Shown here in pieces: positions 24,602 to 36,129 of a stretch of DNA of 64,000 bases. Position 1 is the first letter of the stretch. The number at the start of each line of letters is the position of its first letter. A program made the position numbers and the translations under genes. The notes below the pieces were generated by a model. The model was not told where the DNA came from and made no database searches. It saw only the letters and a list, made by a program, of their open reading frames with translations. Source of the stretch: Ehretia macrophylla (Eukaryota > Streptophyta > Magnoliopsida > Boraginales > Ehretiaceae); assembly GCA_037974665.1 (NCBI GenBank), contig CM075767.1:89492644-89556643 (forward strand), given 5' to 3'.

Positions 24602-24721
24602 GGGTGCGATCATTCCAGCACTAATGCACCGGATCGCATCAGAACTCCGAAGTTAAGCGTGCTTGGGCGAGAATAGTACTAGGATGGGTGACCCCATGGG
24701 AAGTCCTCGTGTTGCACCCGC
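24602..24721 (+). rRNA. 5S rRNA copy 37
   Basis: Differences: A13T, C35G, G72A, C95A, C119G. Box A is intact. Confidence 0.93.
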
Positions 24722-25278
24722 CTTTTAAATTTTTTTCCTCCGGTTAGGGTTGCCAAGATAATTTATCCACCACATTTCTATTATTGAATCCCACGGCACC
24801 TTGGGCAAGACAACTTCGTTTCACGTGGAGGCTGGGCCAGCAAACCGAGGGCGTAGGGCTTGAGACCAGGTCTCTGTCTCTCCGGTGCCCATAACTTTCG
24901 ATCCGTAAGGAGTTACACAACGCACAGCATACTGTTGGAAAGCTCTCCGAGAGTTCTACGATGAGGGCAGCGAGCTTGCTCGCTTTACCCTTTTTTGGAG
25001 CCCAAAATCGAACATTTTCAATAGTTTCGGGCCGCTTTTCTAATTTTGTTATGTTTTTCCTTCCCGGATAGTACATCGTGAGTTGTTAATAGGACGACAA
25101 CCTTACTCGCGGGACATTAAAGGGCCCTACAACGCATCGATATCATGTCTTGCGAGGATGCTGCATTGTTAAAGCGGATGGGTTGTTCTTAAACCTATTG
25201 GGCCTTCTGAATGGGCAATCTCTCTAGGCTGTGACTGTGAACCGTTAACACATAAAGGAATTGTGCCATCAACATGAC

Positions 25279-25398
25279 GGGTGCGATCATACCAGCACTA
25301 ATGCACTGGATCCTACCAGAACAACGTAGTTAAGAGTGTTTGGGCGAGAGTAGTACTAGGATAGGTGACCCCCTGGGAAATCCTCGTGTTGCACTCCC
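25279..25398 (+). rRNA. 5S rRNA copy 38, probably impaired
   Basis: Differences: C29T, C36T, T38C, T45A, C46A, A49T, C57A, C61T, G85A, G102A, C117T. Same family as copies 26 and 31, and also preceded by the TTGTGCC upstream variant. Confidence 0.92.
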
Positions 25399-25955
25399 CT
25401 TTTAAATTTTTTTTCCTCCGGTTAGGGTTGCCAAGATACTTTATGCACCACATTTCTATTATCGAATCCCACGGCACCTTAGGCAAGACAACTTCGCTTC
25501 ACGTGGAGGCTGGGCCCGCAAACCGAGGGCGTAGGGCTTGTGACCAGGTCTCCGTCGCTCCGGTGCCCATAGCTTTTGATCCGCTAGAAGTTACGCGGCG
25601 CACAGCATACCGTTGGAAAGCTCTCTAAGAACTCTTTGACGAGGGCAGCAAGCTTGATCGCTGTGCCCTTTTTGGAGTCCAAAATCGAACGTTTTCATCA
25701 GTTTCGGGCCACTTTTCTTATTAAGTTCTGTTTTTTCATCCCGAATCGTACATCGTGAGCAGTTAAAAGGACGACAACCTTACTCGCGGGACATTAGAGG
25801 GACCTAAAATGCGTCGATATCACGTCTTGCGAGGATGCTGCTTTGTTGAAGCGGATGGGTTTTTGTTAAGCCCATTGGGCCCTCTGAATTGGCCATCTCT
25901 CTAGGCTGGGACTTTGAACCGTTAACACAAAAATTAATTCTACCCCCACCATGAT

Positions 25956-26075
25956 GGGTGCGACCATCCAAGCACTAATGGACTGGATCCCATCAGATTT
26001 CAGAAGTTAAGAGTGCTTGGGCAAGAGTTGTACTAGGATGGGTGACCCCTTGGGAAGTCCTCGTGTTGCACCCCC
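25956..26075 (+). rRNA. 5S rRNA copy 39, probably pseudogene
   Basis: Among the most degraded copies: T9C, A13C, C15A, C26G, C29T, A43T, C44T, C47A, C57A, G68A, A74T, C95T. Helices II and III, box A and IE are affected. The flanking spacer is ordinary. Confidence 0.91.
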
Positions 26076-26632
26076 ATTTTTAATTTTTTTTCCTCTGGTT
26101 AGGGTTGCCAAGATACTTTATCCACCACATTTCTATTATCGAATCCCACGGCACCTTGGGCAAGACAACTTCGCTTCACGTGGAGGCTGGGCCCGCAAAT
26201 CGAAGGCGTAGCGCTTGTGACCAGGTCTCCGTCGCTCCGGTGCCCATACCTTTTGATCCGTAAGGAGTTACGCTGCGCACAGCATACCGTTGGAAAGCTC
26301 TCCGAGAGCTCTACGACGAGGGCAGCGGGCTTGCTCGCTCTGCCTTTTTTGGAGCCCAAAATCGAACGTTTTCTTCAATTTCGGGCCACTTTTCTTATTA
26401 AGCTCTGTTTTTCCGTCCCGGATCGTACGTCGTGAGCTGTTAAAAGGACGACAACCTTACTCGCGGGACATTAGAGGGCGCTACAATGCGTCGATATCAC
26501 ATCTTGCGAGGATGCTGCGTTGTTGAAGCAGATGGGTGGTTGTTAAGCCCATTGGGCCTTCTGAATGAGCCATCTCTCTAGGCTGGGACTGTGAGCCGTT
26601 AACACAAAAAGGAATTCTACCCCCAACATGAC

Positions 26633-26752
26633 GGGTGCGATCATACCAGCACTAATGCATCGGATCCCATCAGAACTCCAAAGTAAAGCGTGCTTGGGCG
26701 AGAGTAGTACTAGGATGGGTGACCTGCTGGGAAATCCTCGTGCTGCACCCCT
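26633..26752 (+). rRNA. 5S rRNA copy 40, probably impaired
   Basis: Differences: C28T, G48A, T53A, C93T, C94G, G102A, T112C. Box A has one change and box C two. Confidence 0.93.
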
Positions 26753-27309
26753 CTTTTCAATTTTTTTTCCTCCGTTTAGGGTTGCCAAGATAATTTATCC
26801 ACCACATTTCTATTGTCGAATCCCACGGCACCTTGGGCAAGACAACTCCGCTTCACGTGGCGGCTGGGGCTGCAAATTGAGGGCGTTGGGCTTGTGACCA
26901 AGTCTCCGTCGCTCCGGTGCCTATAACTTTTGATCCGTATGGTATTACGCGGCGCACAGCATACCGTTGTTAAGCTCTCCGAAAGCTGTACGACGGGGGC
27001 TGCCAGCTTGCTCGCTGTGCCCTTTTTGGAGCCTAAAATCGAACGTTTTCATCAGTTTCAGGCCATTTTTCTTATTAAGCTCTGTTTTTCCGTTCCGGAT
27101 CGTACGTCGTGAGCTGTTAAAAGGACAACAACCCTACTCGCGGGACAATAGACGGCACTACAATGCGTCGATATCACGTCTTGCGATGATGCTGCGTTGT
27201 TGAAGTGGATGGGTTGTTGCTAAGCCCATTGGGCCTTCTGAATGGGCCATCTCTCTAGGCTGGGACTATGATCCGTTAACACAAAAAGGAATTCTACCCC
27301 CAACACGAC

Positions 27310-27429
27310 GGGTGCGATCATACCAGCACTAATGCACCGGATCTCATCAGAACTCTGAACTTAAGCGTGCTTGGGCGAGTGTAGTACTAGGATGGGTGAC
27401 CCCGTGGAAAGTCCTCGTGTTGCACCCCC
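27310..27429 (+). rRNA. 5S rRNA copy 41 (family A)
   Basis: Differences: C35T, C47T, G51C, A71T, C95G, G99A. Shares five of these six with copy 69, which is its counterpart in the large segmental duplication. Confidence 0.93.
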
Positions 27430-27986
27430 CTTTTCCATTTTTTTTCCTCTGGTTAGGGTTGCCAAGATACTTTATCCACCACATTTCTATTATCCAATCC
27501 CACGGCACCTTGGGCATGACAACTTCGCTACACGTGGAGGCTGGGCCCGCAAACTGAGGTCGTAGTGCTTTTGACTAGGTCTCCGTCGCTCTGGTGCCTA
27601 TAACTTTTGATCCGTATGGAGTTTCGCGGCGTACAATATACCATTGGAAAGCTCTCTGAGAGCTCTACGACGATGGTAGCAAGCTTGCTCGGTGTGCCCT
27701 TTTTGGAGCCCAAAATCGAACGTTTTCATCAGTTTCGGACCACTTTTCTTATTAAGCTCTGTTTTTCCATCCCATATCGTACGTCTTGAGCTGTTAAAAG
27801 GATCACAACCTTACTCGCGGGACATTAGAGGGCCCTACAATGCATCGATATCACGTCTTGCGAGGATGTTGCATTGTTGAAGCCGATGGGTTGTTGTTAA
27901 GCCCATTGGGCTTTCTGAATGGGCCATCTCTCTAGGCTGGGATTGTGAACCGTTAACACAAAAAGGAATTCTACCCCCAACATGAC

Positions 27987-28106
27987 GGGTGCGATCATAC
28001 CAGCACTAATACACCAGATCCCATCAGAACTCCGAAGTTAAGCGTGCTTGGGCGAGAGTAGTACTAGGATGGGTGACCCCATGGAAAGTCCTCGTGTTGC
28101 ACCTCC
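27987..28106 (+). rRNA. 5S rRNA copy 42, head of a chimeric unit
   Basis: Differences: G25A, G30A, C95A, G99A, C118T, all shared with copy 70. Box A and IE are intact. The unit is chimeric: its first part matches unit 70, and after about 28210 it matches unit 73. Confidence 0.93.
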
Positions 28107-28663
28107 CTTTTCAATATTTTTACCTCCGGTTAGGGTTGCCAAGATACTTTATCCACCACATTTCTATGATCGAATCCCACGGCACCTTGGGCAAGACAAC
28201 TTCGATTCACGTGGAGCCTGGGCCCGCAAACCGAGGGCGTAGGGCTTGTGACCAGGTCTCCCTCGCTCTGATACCCATAACTTTTGATCCGTAAGGAGTT
28301 ACGGGACGCACAGCATACCGTTGGAAAGCTCTCTGAGAGCTCAACGACTGTGGCAGCAAGCTTGCTTGTTGTGCAATTTTTGGAGTCCAAAATCAAACAT
28401 TTTCATCAATTTCGGGCCACATTTCTAGTTAAGCTTTGTTTTTCCGTCCCGGATCGTACGTCGTGAGCTGTTGAAAGGATGACAACCTTACTCGCGGGAC
28501 ATTAGAGGGCCCTACAATACTTCTATATCACGTCTTGCGAGGATGCTGCGTTGTTGAAGTGGATGGGTTGTTTTTAAGCCCATTGGGCCTTCTGAATGGG
28601 CCATCTCTCTAGGCTGGGACTGTGAACCGTTATCACAAAAAGGAATTCTACCCCCACAATGAC

Positions 28664-28783
28664 GGGTGCGACCATACCAGCACTAATGCACCGGATCCCA
28701 TCAGAACTCCGAAGATAAGCGTGCTTGGGCGAGAGTAGTACTAGGATAGGTGACCCACTGGGAAGTCCTCGTGTTGCACCTCC
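28664..28783 (+). rRNA. 5S rRNA copy 43
   Basis: Differences: T9C, T52A, G85A, C94A, C118T. The following spacer has a 99-bp deletion joined at CCCA (28852-28855), the same junction as after copy 74. Confidence 0.93.
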
Positions 28784-28932
28784 CTTTTCAATTTTTTTCC
28801 TCCGGTTAGGGTTGCCAAGATACTTTATCCACCACATTTCTATTATCAAATCCCATAACTTTTGATCCGTAAGGAGTTACGCGACGTACAACATACCGTT
28901 GGAAAGCTCTCTGAGAGCTCTACGATGAGTGC

Positions 28933-28948
28933 AGCAAGCTAGCTTGCT
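28933..28948. repeat. 16-bp perfect palindrome in spacer
   Basis: AGCAAGCTAGCTTGCT is its own reverse complement. Most units have the 12-bp form AGCAAGCTTGCT at this place (for example 50323-50334). The longer form arises by a 4-bp insertion at the centre and is also at 18434-18449, 32318-32333, 47049-47064 and 49646-49661. Confidence 0.85.
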
Positions 28949-29241
28949 TTGCCCTTTTTGGAGCCTAAAATCGAACGTTTTCATCAGTTTCGGGCCTCTT
29001 TTCTTATTAAGCTCTGTTTTTCCGTCCCGGTTCATACATCATGAGCTGTTAAAAGGATGACAACCTTACTCGCGGGACATTAGAAGGCCCTACAATGCGT
29101 CGATATCACGTCTTGCGAGGATGCTGCATTGTTGAAGCAGATGGGTTGTTGTTAAGCCCATTGGCCCTTTTGAATGGGCCATCTTTCTAGGCTGGGACTG
29201 TGAACCGTTGACACAAAAAGGAATTCCGCCCCCACCATGAC

Positions 29242-29361
29242 GGGTGCGATCATACCAGCACTAATGCACCGGATCCCATCAGAACTCCGAAGATAAGCGT
29301 GCTTGGGCGAGAGTAGTACTTGGATGGGTGACGCCTTGGGAAGTCCTCGTGTTGCACTCCC
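29242..29361 (+). rRNA. 5S rRNA copy 44
   Basis: Differences: T52A, A80T, C92G, C95T, C117T. Counterpart of copy 75 at an offset of 20,713 bp. Confidence 0.93.
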
Positions 29362-29918
29362 CTTTTCAATTTTTTTTGCTCCGTTTAGGTTTGCCAAGAT
29401 ACTTTATCCAGCACATTTCTATTATCGAATCCCACGGCACCTTGGGCAAGACAACTTCGCTTCACGTGGAGGCTGGGCCCGTACACTGAGGGCGTAGGGC
29501 TTATGACTAGGTCTCCATCGCTCCGGTGCCCATAACTTTTGATCCGTAAAGAGTTACGCGGCGTACAGCATACCGTTGGAAAGCTCTCTGAGAGCTCTAC
29601 GACGGGGGTAGCAAGCTTGCTCGTTGTGCCCTTTTTGGAGCCCAAAATCAAACTTTTGCATCAGTTTCGGGCCACTTTTCTTATTAATCTCTGATTTTTC
29701 ATCACGGATCGTACGTCGTGAGCTGTTAAAAGGACGACAACCTTACTCACGGGACATTAGAGGGCCCTTCAATGCGTCGATATCACGTCTTGCGAGGATA
29801 CTGCATTGTTGAAGCAGATGGGTTGTCGTTAATCCCATTGGGCCTTCTGAATGATCCATCTCTCTAGGCTGGGACTGTGAACTGTTAACATAAAAAGGAA
29901 TTCTACCCCCAACATGAC

Positions 29919-30038
29919 GGGTGTGATCATACCAGCACTAATGCACCGGATCCCATCAGAACTCCGAAGTTAAGAGTCCTTAGGCGAGAGTAGTACAAGG
30001 ATGGGTGACCGCCTGGGAAGTCCACGTGTTGCACCCCC
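29919..30038 (+). rRNA. 5S rRNA copy 45 (family T)
   Basis: Differences: C6T, C57A, G60C, G64A, T79A, C93G, T106A. The C57A/G60C/G64A triple defines family T (copies 45, 53, 58, 63, 76). Three box A changes make normal transcription doubtful. Confidence 0.93.
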
Positions 30039-30595
30039 ATTTTCAATTTTTTTTCCTCCGGTTAGGGTTGCCAAGATACTTTATCCACCACATTTCTATT
30101 ATCGAATCCCACGGCACCTTGGGCAAGACAACTTCGCTTCACGTCGAGGCTGGGGCCGCAAACCGAGGGCGTAGGGCTTGTGACCAACTCTCCGTCGCTC
30201 TGGTGCCCATAACTTTTGATCCGTAAAGAGTTACGCGACGCACAAAATACCGTTGGAAAGCTCTCTGAGAGCTCTACGACCAGCGCAGCAAGCTTGCTTG
30301 GTCTGCCCTTTTTGGAGCCCAAAATGGAAGGTTTTCGTCAATTTTAGCCCAGTTTTCTTATTAAGCTCTATTTTTCCGTCAAGGATCGTACGTCGTGAGC
30401 TGTTAAAAGGATGACAACCTTACTCGCGGGACATTAGAGGGCCCTACAATGCGTCGATATCACTTCTTGCGAGGATGCTACGTTGTTGAAGCGGATGGGT
30501 AGTTGTTAAGACCATTGGGCCTTCTGAATGGGCCATCTCTCTAGGCTTGGACTGTGAACCGTTAACACAAAAAGGAATTCTACCCTTACCATGAT

Positions 30596-30715
30596 GGGTG
30601 CGATCATACCAGTAGTAATGCACCGGATCCCATCAGAACTCCGAAGTTAAGTGTGCTTGGGCGAGAGTTGTACTAGGATAGGTGACCCCCTGGGAAGCCC
30701 TCGTGTTGCACCCCC
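30596..30715 (+). rRNA. 5S rRNA copy 46 (family U)
   Basis: Differences: C18T, C20G, C57T, A74T, G85A, T103C. A74T marks family U. The spacer reads TTGCCTTGATATT, a variant shared only with unit 77. Confidence 0.93.
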
Positions 30716-31272
30716 CTTTTCAATTTTTTTTCCTCCGGTTAGGGTTGCCTTGATATTTTATCCACAATATTTCTATTATCGAATCCCACGGCATCTTGGG
30801 CAAGACAACTTCGCTTCACGTGGAGGATGGGCCCATAAACCGAGGGTGTACGGCTTGTGACCAGGTCTCCGTCGCTCTGGTGCCTATAACTTTTTATCCC
30901 TATGGAGTTACGCGGCGCACAGAATACCGTTGGAAAGATCTCCCAGAGCTCTACGACGGGGGAAGCTAGCTTGCTCGCTGTGCCCTATTTGGAGCCCAGA
31001 ATCGAAAGTTTTCATCAGTTTCGGGCCACTTTTCTTATTAGGCTCTGTTTTTCAATCCCAAATCGTACGTCGTGAGCTGTTAAAAGGACTACAACCTTAC
31101 TCACCGGATATTAGAGGGCCCTACAATACTTCTATATCACATCTTCCGAGGATGCTGCGTTGTTGAAGCGGATGGGTTGTTGTTAAGCCCATTGGGCCTT
31201 CTGAATGGGCCATCTCTCTACGCCGGGACTGTGAACCGTTAACACAAAAAGGAATTCCACCCCTACCGTGAC

Positions 31273-31392
31273 GGGTGCGATCATACCAGCACTAATGCAC
31301 CGGATCCAATCAGAACTCCGAAGTTAAGCGTGCTTGGGCGAGAGTAGTACTAGGATGGGTAACCCCCAGGGAAGTCCTCGTATTGCACCCCA
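31273..31392 (+). rRNA. 5S rRNA copy 47 (family P)
   Basis: Differences: C36A, G89A, T96A, G110A. Box A and IE are intact. The spacer has the family P markers CCAATATATTTTAT and AACGAATCC. G89A and G110A are shared with copy 78. Confidence 0.93.
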
Positions 31393-31949
31393 CTTTTCAA
31401 TTTTTTTTCCTCCGGTTAGGGTTGCCAATATATTTTATCCACCACATTTCTATTAACGAATCCCACTGCACCTTGGGCAAAACAACTTCGCTTCACGTGG
31501 AGGCTGGGCCCGCAAACAGAGGGCGTAAGGCTTGTGACCAGGTCTCCGTCGCTCCGGTGCCCATAACTCTTGATCCGTAAGGAGTTCCCCGGCGTCCAGC
31601 ATCCCGTTGGCAAGCCCTCGGAGAGCTCTACGACGGGGGCGGCAAGCTTGCTCGTTATGCCATTTTTGGAGCCCAAAATCGAACGTTTTCATCAGTTTCG
31701 AGCCACTTTTCTTATTAAGCTCTATTTTTTCATCACGGATCATACGTCGTGAGCTGTTAAAAGGATGACAACCTTACTCGCGGGACATTAGAGGGCCCTA
31801 CAATGCGTCGATATCACGTCTTGCGAGGATGCTGCATTGTTGAAACGGATGGGTCGTTGTTAAGCCCATTGGGCCTTCTGAATGGGCCATCTCTCTAGAC
31901 TGGGACTGTGAACCGGTAACACAAAAAAGAATTCTACCCCCAACATGAC

Positions 31950-32069
31950 GGGTGCGATCATACCAGCACTAATGCACTGGATCTTATCAGAACTCCGAAG
32001 TTTAGCGTGCTTGGGCGAGTGTAGTACTAGGATGGGTGACCCCCTGGAAAGTCCTCGTCTTGCACCCCT
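31950..32069 (+). rRNA. 5S rRNA copy 48 (family A)
   Basis: Differences: C29T, C35T, C36T, A54T, A71T, G99A, G110C. A71T plus G99A mark family A. The spacer carries the 16-bp palindrome at 32318-32333. Confidence 0.93.
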
Positions 32070-32626
32070 CTTTTCAATTTTTTTTCCTCCGGTTAGGGTT
32101 GCCAAGATACTTTATCCACCATATTTCTATTATCGAATCCCACAGGACCATTGGCAAGACAACTTCGCTTAACGTGGAGCCTGGGGCCGCAAACCGAGGG
32201 CGTAGGGCTTGTGACCAGGTCTCCGTTGCTCTGGTGCCCATAACTTTTGATCCGTAAGGAGTTACGGGACGCACAGCATACCGTTGGAAAGCTCTCTGGG
32301 AGCTCTACGACTATGGCAGCAAGCTAGCTTGCTATCCCCTTTTTGGAGCCCAAAATCGAACATTTTCATCAGTTTCGGGCCACTTTTCTAATTAAGCTCT
32401 AATTTTTCGTCCCGGATCGTACGTCGTGAGCTGTTAAAAGGACGACAACCTTACTCGCGGGACATTAGAGGGCCCTACAATACTTCTATATCACGTCTTG
32501 CAAGGATGCTGCGTTGTTGAAGCGGATGGGTTGTTGGTAAGCCCATTGGGCCTTTTGAATGGGCCATCTCTCTAGGCTGGGACTGTGAACGGTTAACACA
32601 AAAAGGAATTCTACCCCTACCATGAT

Positions 32627-32746
32627 GGGTGCAATCATACCAGCACTAATGCACCGGATCCCATCAGAACTCCGAAGTTAAGCGTGCTTAGGCGAGAGTA
32701 GTACTAGGATGGGTGACCCCCTGGGAATTCCTCGTGTTGCACACCC
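32627..32746 (+). rRNA. 5S rRNA copy 49 (family P)
   Basis: Differences: G7A, G64A, G102T, C117A. IE and box C are intact; the last base of box A is changed. Confidence 0.93.
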
Positions 32747-33302
32747 CTTTTCAATTTTTTTTCCTCCAGTTAGGTTGCCAATATATTTTATCCACCACAT
32801 TTCTATTACAGAATCCGATGGCACCTTGGGCCAAACAACTTCGCTTCAGGTGGAGGCTGGGCCCACAAACCGAGGGCGTAGGGCTTGTGACCAAGTCTTT
32901 GTCGCTCCGGTGCGTAAAACTTTTGATCCGTAAGGAGTTACAAGGTGCACAGCATACCGTTAGAAAGCTCTCTGAGAGCTCTACAATAGGGACAGCAAGC
33001 TTGCTCGTTGTGCCCTTTTTGGAGCCCAAAATTGAATATTTTCATCAGTTTCGGGCCACTTTTCTTATTAAGCTCAGTTTTTTCATCACGGATTGTACGT
33101 CGTGAGCTGTTAAAAGGATGACAACCTTACTCGCGGGATATTAGAGGGCCCTACAACTTGTCGATATCATGTCTTGTGAGGATGCTGCATTGTCGAAGAG
33201 GATGGGTCGTTGTTAAGCCCATTGGGCCTTCTGAATGGGCCATCTCTCTATACTGGGACTGTGAACCGTTAACACAAAAAGGAATTCTACCCCCAACATG
33301 AC

Positions 33303-33422
33303 AGGTGCGATCATACTAGCACTAATGCACCGGATCCCATCAGAACTCCGAAGTTAAGCGTGCTTGGGCGAGTGTAGTACTAGGATGGGTGACCCCCTGG
33401 AAAGTCCTCGTGTTGCACCCCA
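33303..33422 (+). rRNA. 5S rRNA copy 50 (family A)
   Basis: Differences: G1A, C15T, A71T, G99A, all four shared with copy 81 at an offset of 20,713 bp. Box A and box C are intact. Confidence 0.94.
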
Positions 33423-33978
33423 CTTTTCAATTTTTTTCCTCCGGTTAGGGTTGCCAAAATACTTTATCCACCACATTTCTATCATCGAATCCCACGGCAC
33501 CTTTGGCAAGACAACTTTGCTTCACGTGGAGCCTGGGCCCGCAAACCGAAGGCGTAGGGCTTGTGACTCGGTCTCTGTCGCTCTGGTGCCCATAACTTTT
33601 GATCCGTAAGGAGTTACGGGACGCACAGCATACCGTTGAAAAGCTCTCTGAGAGCTCTACGACTATGGCAGCAAGCTTGCTCGTTGTGCCCTTTTTGGAG
33701 CCCAAAATTGAATATTTTCATCAGTTTCTGGCCACTTTTCTTATTAAGCTCAGTTTTTTCATCACGGATTGTACGTCGTGAGCTGTTAAAAGGATGACAA
33801 CCCTACTCGCGGGACATTAGAGGGCCATACAATGCGTCGATATCACGTCTTGTGAGGATGCTGCATTGTTGAAGTGGATGGGTCGTTGTTAAGCCAATTG
33901 GGCCTTCTGAATCGGCCATCTCTCTAGACTGGGACTGTGAACCGTTAACACAAAAAGGAATTCTACCCCCAACATGAC

Positions 33979-34098
33979 AGGTGCGATCATACTAGCACTA
34001 ATGCACCGGATCCCATCAGAACTCCGAAGTTAAGCCTGCTTGGGAAAGAGTAGTACTGGGATGGGTGACCCCCTGGGAAGTCCTCGTGTTGCACCTCC
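33979..34098 (+). rRNA. 5S rRNA copy 51
   Basis: Differences: G1A, C15T, G58C, C67A, G68A, A80G, C118T. IE has two changes. Confidence 0.93.
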
Positions 34099-34655
34099 CT
34101 TTTCAATTTTTTTTCCTCCGGTTAGGGTTGCCAAGATACTTTATCTACCACATTTCTATTATCGAATCCCACGGCACCTTTGGCAAGACAACTTCGCTTC
34201 ATGAGGAGGCTGGGCCCGCAAACCGAGGGCGTAGGGCTTGTGACCAGGTCTACGCCGCTCTGGTACCCAAAACTTTTGATCCGTAAGGAGTTACGCGACG
34301 CACAGCATACCGTAGGAAAGCTCTCTGAGTGCTCTACGACGAGGGCAGCAAGTTTGACTGCTTTCCCCTTTTTGGAGCCAAAAATCGAACGTCTTCATCA
34401 GTTTCGGGCCACTTTTCTTATTAAGCTCTGTTTTTCCGTCCCGGATCGTATGTCGTGAGCTGTTCAACGTTCGACATCCTTTCTCGCGGGACTTTAGAAG
34501 GCTCTAAAATGCGTCGATATCACGTCTTGCGAGGATGCTGCGTTGTTGAAGCGGATGGGTTGTTGTTAAGCCCATTGGGCCTTTTGAATGGGCCATCTCT
34601 CTAGGCTGGGACTATGAACTGTTAACACAAAAAGGAATTCCACCCCCACTATGAT

Positions 34656-34775
34656 GGGTGCGATCATACCAGCACTAATGTACCCGATCCCATCAGAACT
34701 CCGAAGTTAAGCTTGCTTGGGCGAGAGTAGTACTAGGATAGGTGACCCCTAGGAAAGTCCTCGTGTTGCACCCCC
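34656..34775 (+). rRNA. 5S rRNA copy 52 (family P)
   Basis: Differences: C26T, G30C, G58T, G85A, C95T, T96A, G99A. This unit has no counterpart in the second copy of the large duplication. Confidence 0.93.
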
Positions 34776-35332
34776 ATTTTCAATTTTTTTTCCTCCGGTT
34801 AGGGTTGCCAATATATTTTATCCACCACATTTCTATTACCGAATCCCACGGCTCCTTGGGAAAAACAAATACGTTTCACGTGGAGGCTGGGCCCGCAAAC
34901 CGAGGGCGTAGGGCCTATGACTAGGTCTCCTTCGCTCCGGTGCCCATAACTTTTGATCCGTAATGAGTTACGCGGTGTACAGCTTACCGTTGGAAAGCTC
35001 TCTGAGAGCTGTACGAGGGGGGTAGCAAGCTTGCTCGTTGTGCCCTTTTTGGAGTTTAAAATCAAACGTTTGCATCAGTTTCGGGCCACTTTTCTTATTA
35101 ATCTCTGATTTTTCATCACAGATCGTACGTCGTGAGCTGTTAAAAGGACGACAACCTTACTCGAGGGACATTAGAGGGCCCTACAATGCGTCGATATCAC
35201 TTCTTGCGAGGATACTGCATTGTTGAAGCGAATGGGTTGTTGTTAAGCCCATTGGGCCTTCTGAATGGGCCATCTCCCTAGGCTGGGACTGTGAACCGTT
35301 AACATAAAAAGGAATTCTACCCCCAACATGAC

Positions 35333-35452
35333 GGGTGTGATCATACCAGCACTAATGCATCGGATCCCATCAGAACTCCGAAGTTAAGAGTCCTTAGGCG
35401 AGAGTAGTACAAGGATGGGTGACCCCATGGGAAGTCCACGTGTTGCACCCCC
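35333..35452 (+). rRNA. 5S rRNA copy 53 (family T)
   Basis: Differences: C6T, C28T, C57A, G60C, G64A, T79A, C95A, T106A. The tail of its unit (from about 35650, with TTTTTGGTGCCC and CGAGCC) matches the tail of unit 82. Confidence 0.93.
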
Positions 35453-36009
35453 CTTTTCAATTTTTTTTCCTCCGGTTAGGGTTGCCAAGATACTTTATCC
35501 ACCACATTTCTATTATCAAATCCCACGGCACCTTGGGCAAGACAACTTCGCTTCACGTGGAGGCTGGGGCCGCAAATCGAGGGCGTAGGGCTTGTGACCA
35601 GGTCTCCGTCGCTCTGGTGCCCATAACTTTTGATCCGTAAAGAGTTACGCGACGCACAGCATATCGTTGGAAAGATATCTGAGAGCTCTACGACGAGGGC
35701 AGCAAGCTTGCTTGGTGTACCCTTTTTGGTGCCCAAAATCGAGCCTTTTCATCAGTTTCAAGCCACTTTTCTTATTAAGCTCTATTTTTCCGTCCCGGAT
35801 CGTACGTCGTGAGCTGTTAAAAGGACGACAACCTTACTCGCGAGACATTAGAGGGCCCTACAATGCGTCGATATCACTTCTTGCGAGGATGCTACGTTGT
35901 TGAAGCGGATGGGTTGTTGTTAAGCCCATTGGGCCTTTTGAATGGGCCATCTCTCTAGGCTGGGACTGTGAACCGTTAACACAAAAAGGAATTCTACCCC
36001 TACCATGAC

Positions 36010-36129
36010 GGGTGCGATCATACCAGCACTAATACATCGGATCCTATCAGAACTCCGAAGTTAAGAGTGCTTGGGCGAGAGTTGAACTTGAATGGGTGAC
36101 CCCCAGCGAAGTCCTCGTGTTGCACCCCC
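36010..36129 (+). rRNA. 5S rRNA copy 54 (family U), probably impaired
   Basis: Differences: G25A, C28T, C36T, C57A, A74T, T76A, A80T, G82A, T96A, G98C. The spacer has a 78-bp deletion at about 36249, absent from its relative unit 83, so the deletion arose after duplication. Confidence 0.93.

Larger units (their letters stand above)
29919..32626 (+). repeat. T-U-P-A cassette 1 (units 45-48)
   Basis: Four monomer families in fixed order: T (C57A/G60C/G64A), U (A74T and CCATATTTC-type spacer), P (CCAATATATTTTAT and AACGAATCC spacer), A (A71T/G99A, GGAGCCTGG spacer). Followed by an extra P-A pair (units 49-50). Confidence 0.75.
27310..34275 (+). repeat. Large segmental duplication, copy 1
   Basis: Units 41-42 match units 69-70 (offset about 18,694 bp), and units 43-51 match units 74-82 (offset 20,711-20,714 bp), judged by shared private substitutions and a shared spacer deletion. 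The offset change of 2,017 bp corresponds to units 71-73, present only in the other copy. Confidence 0.75.
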
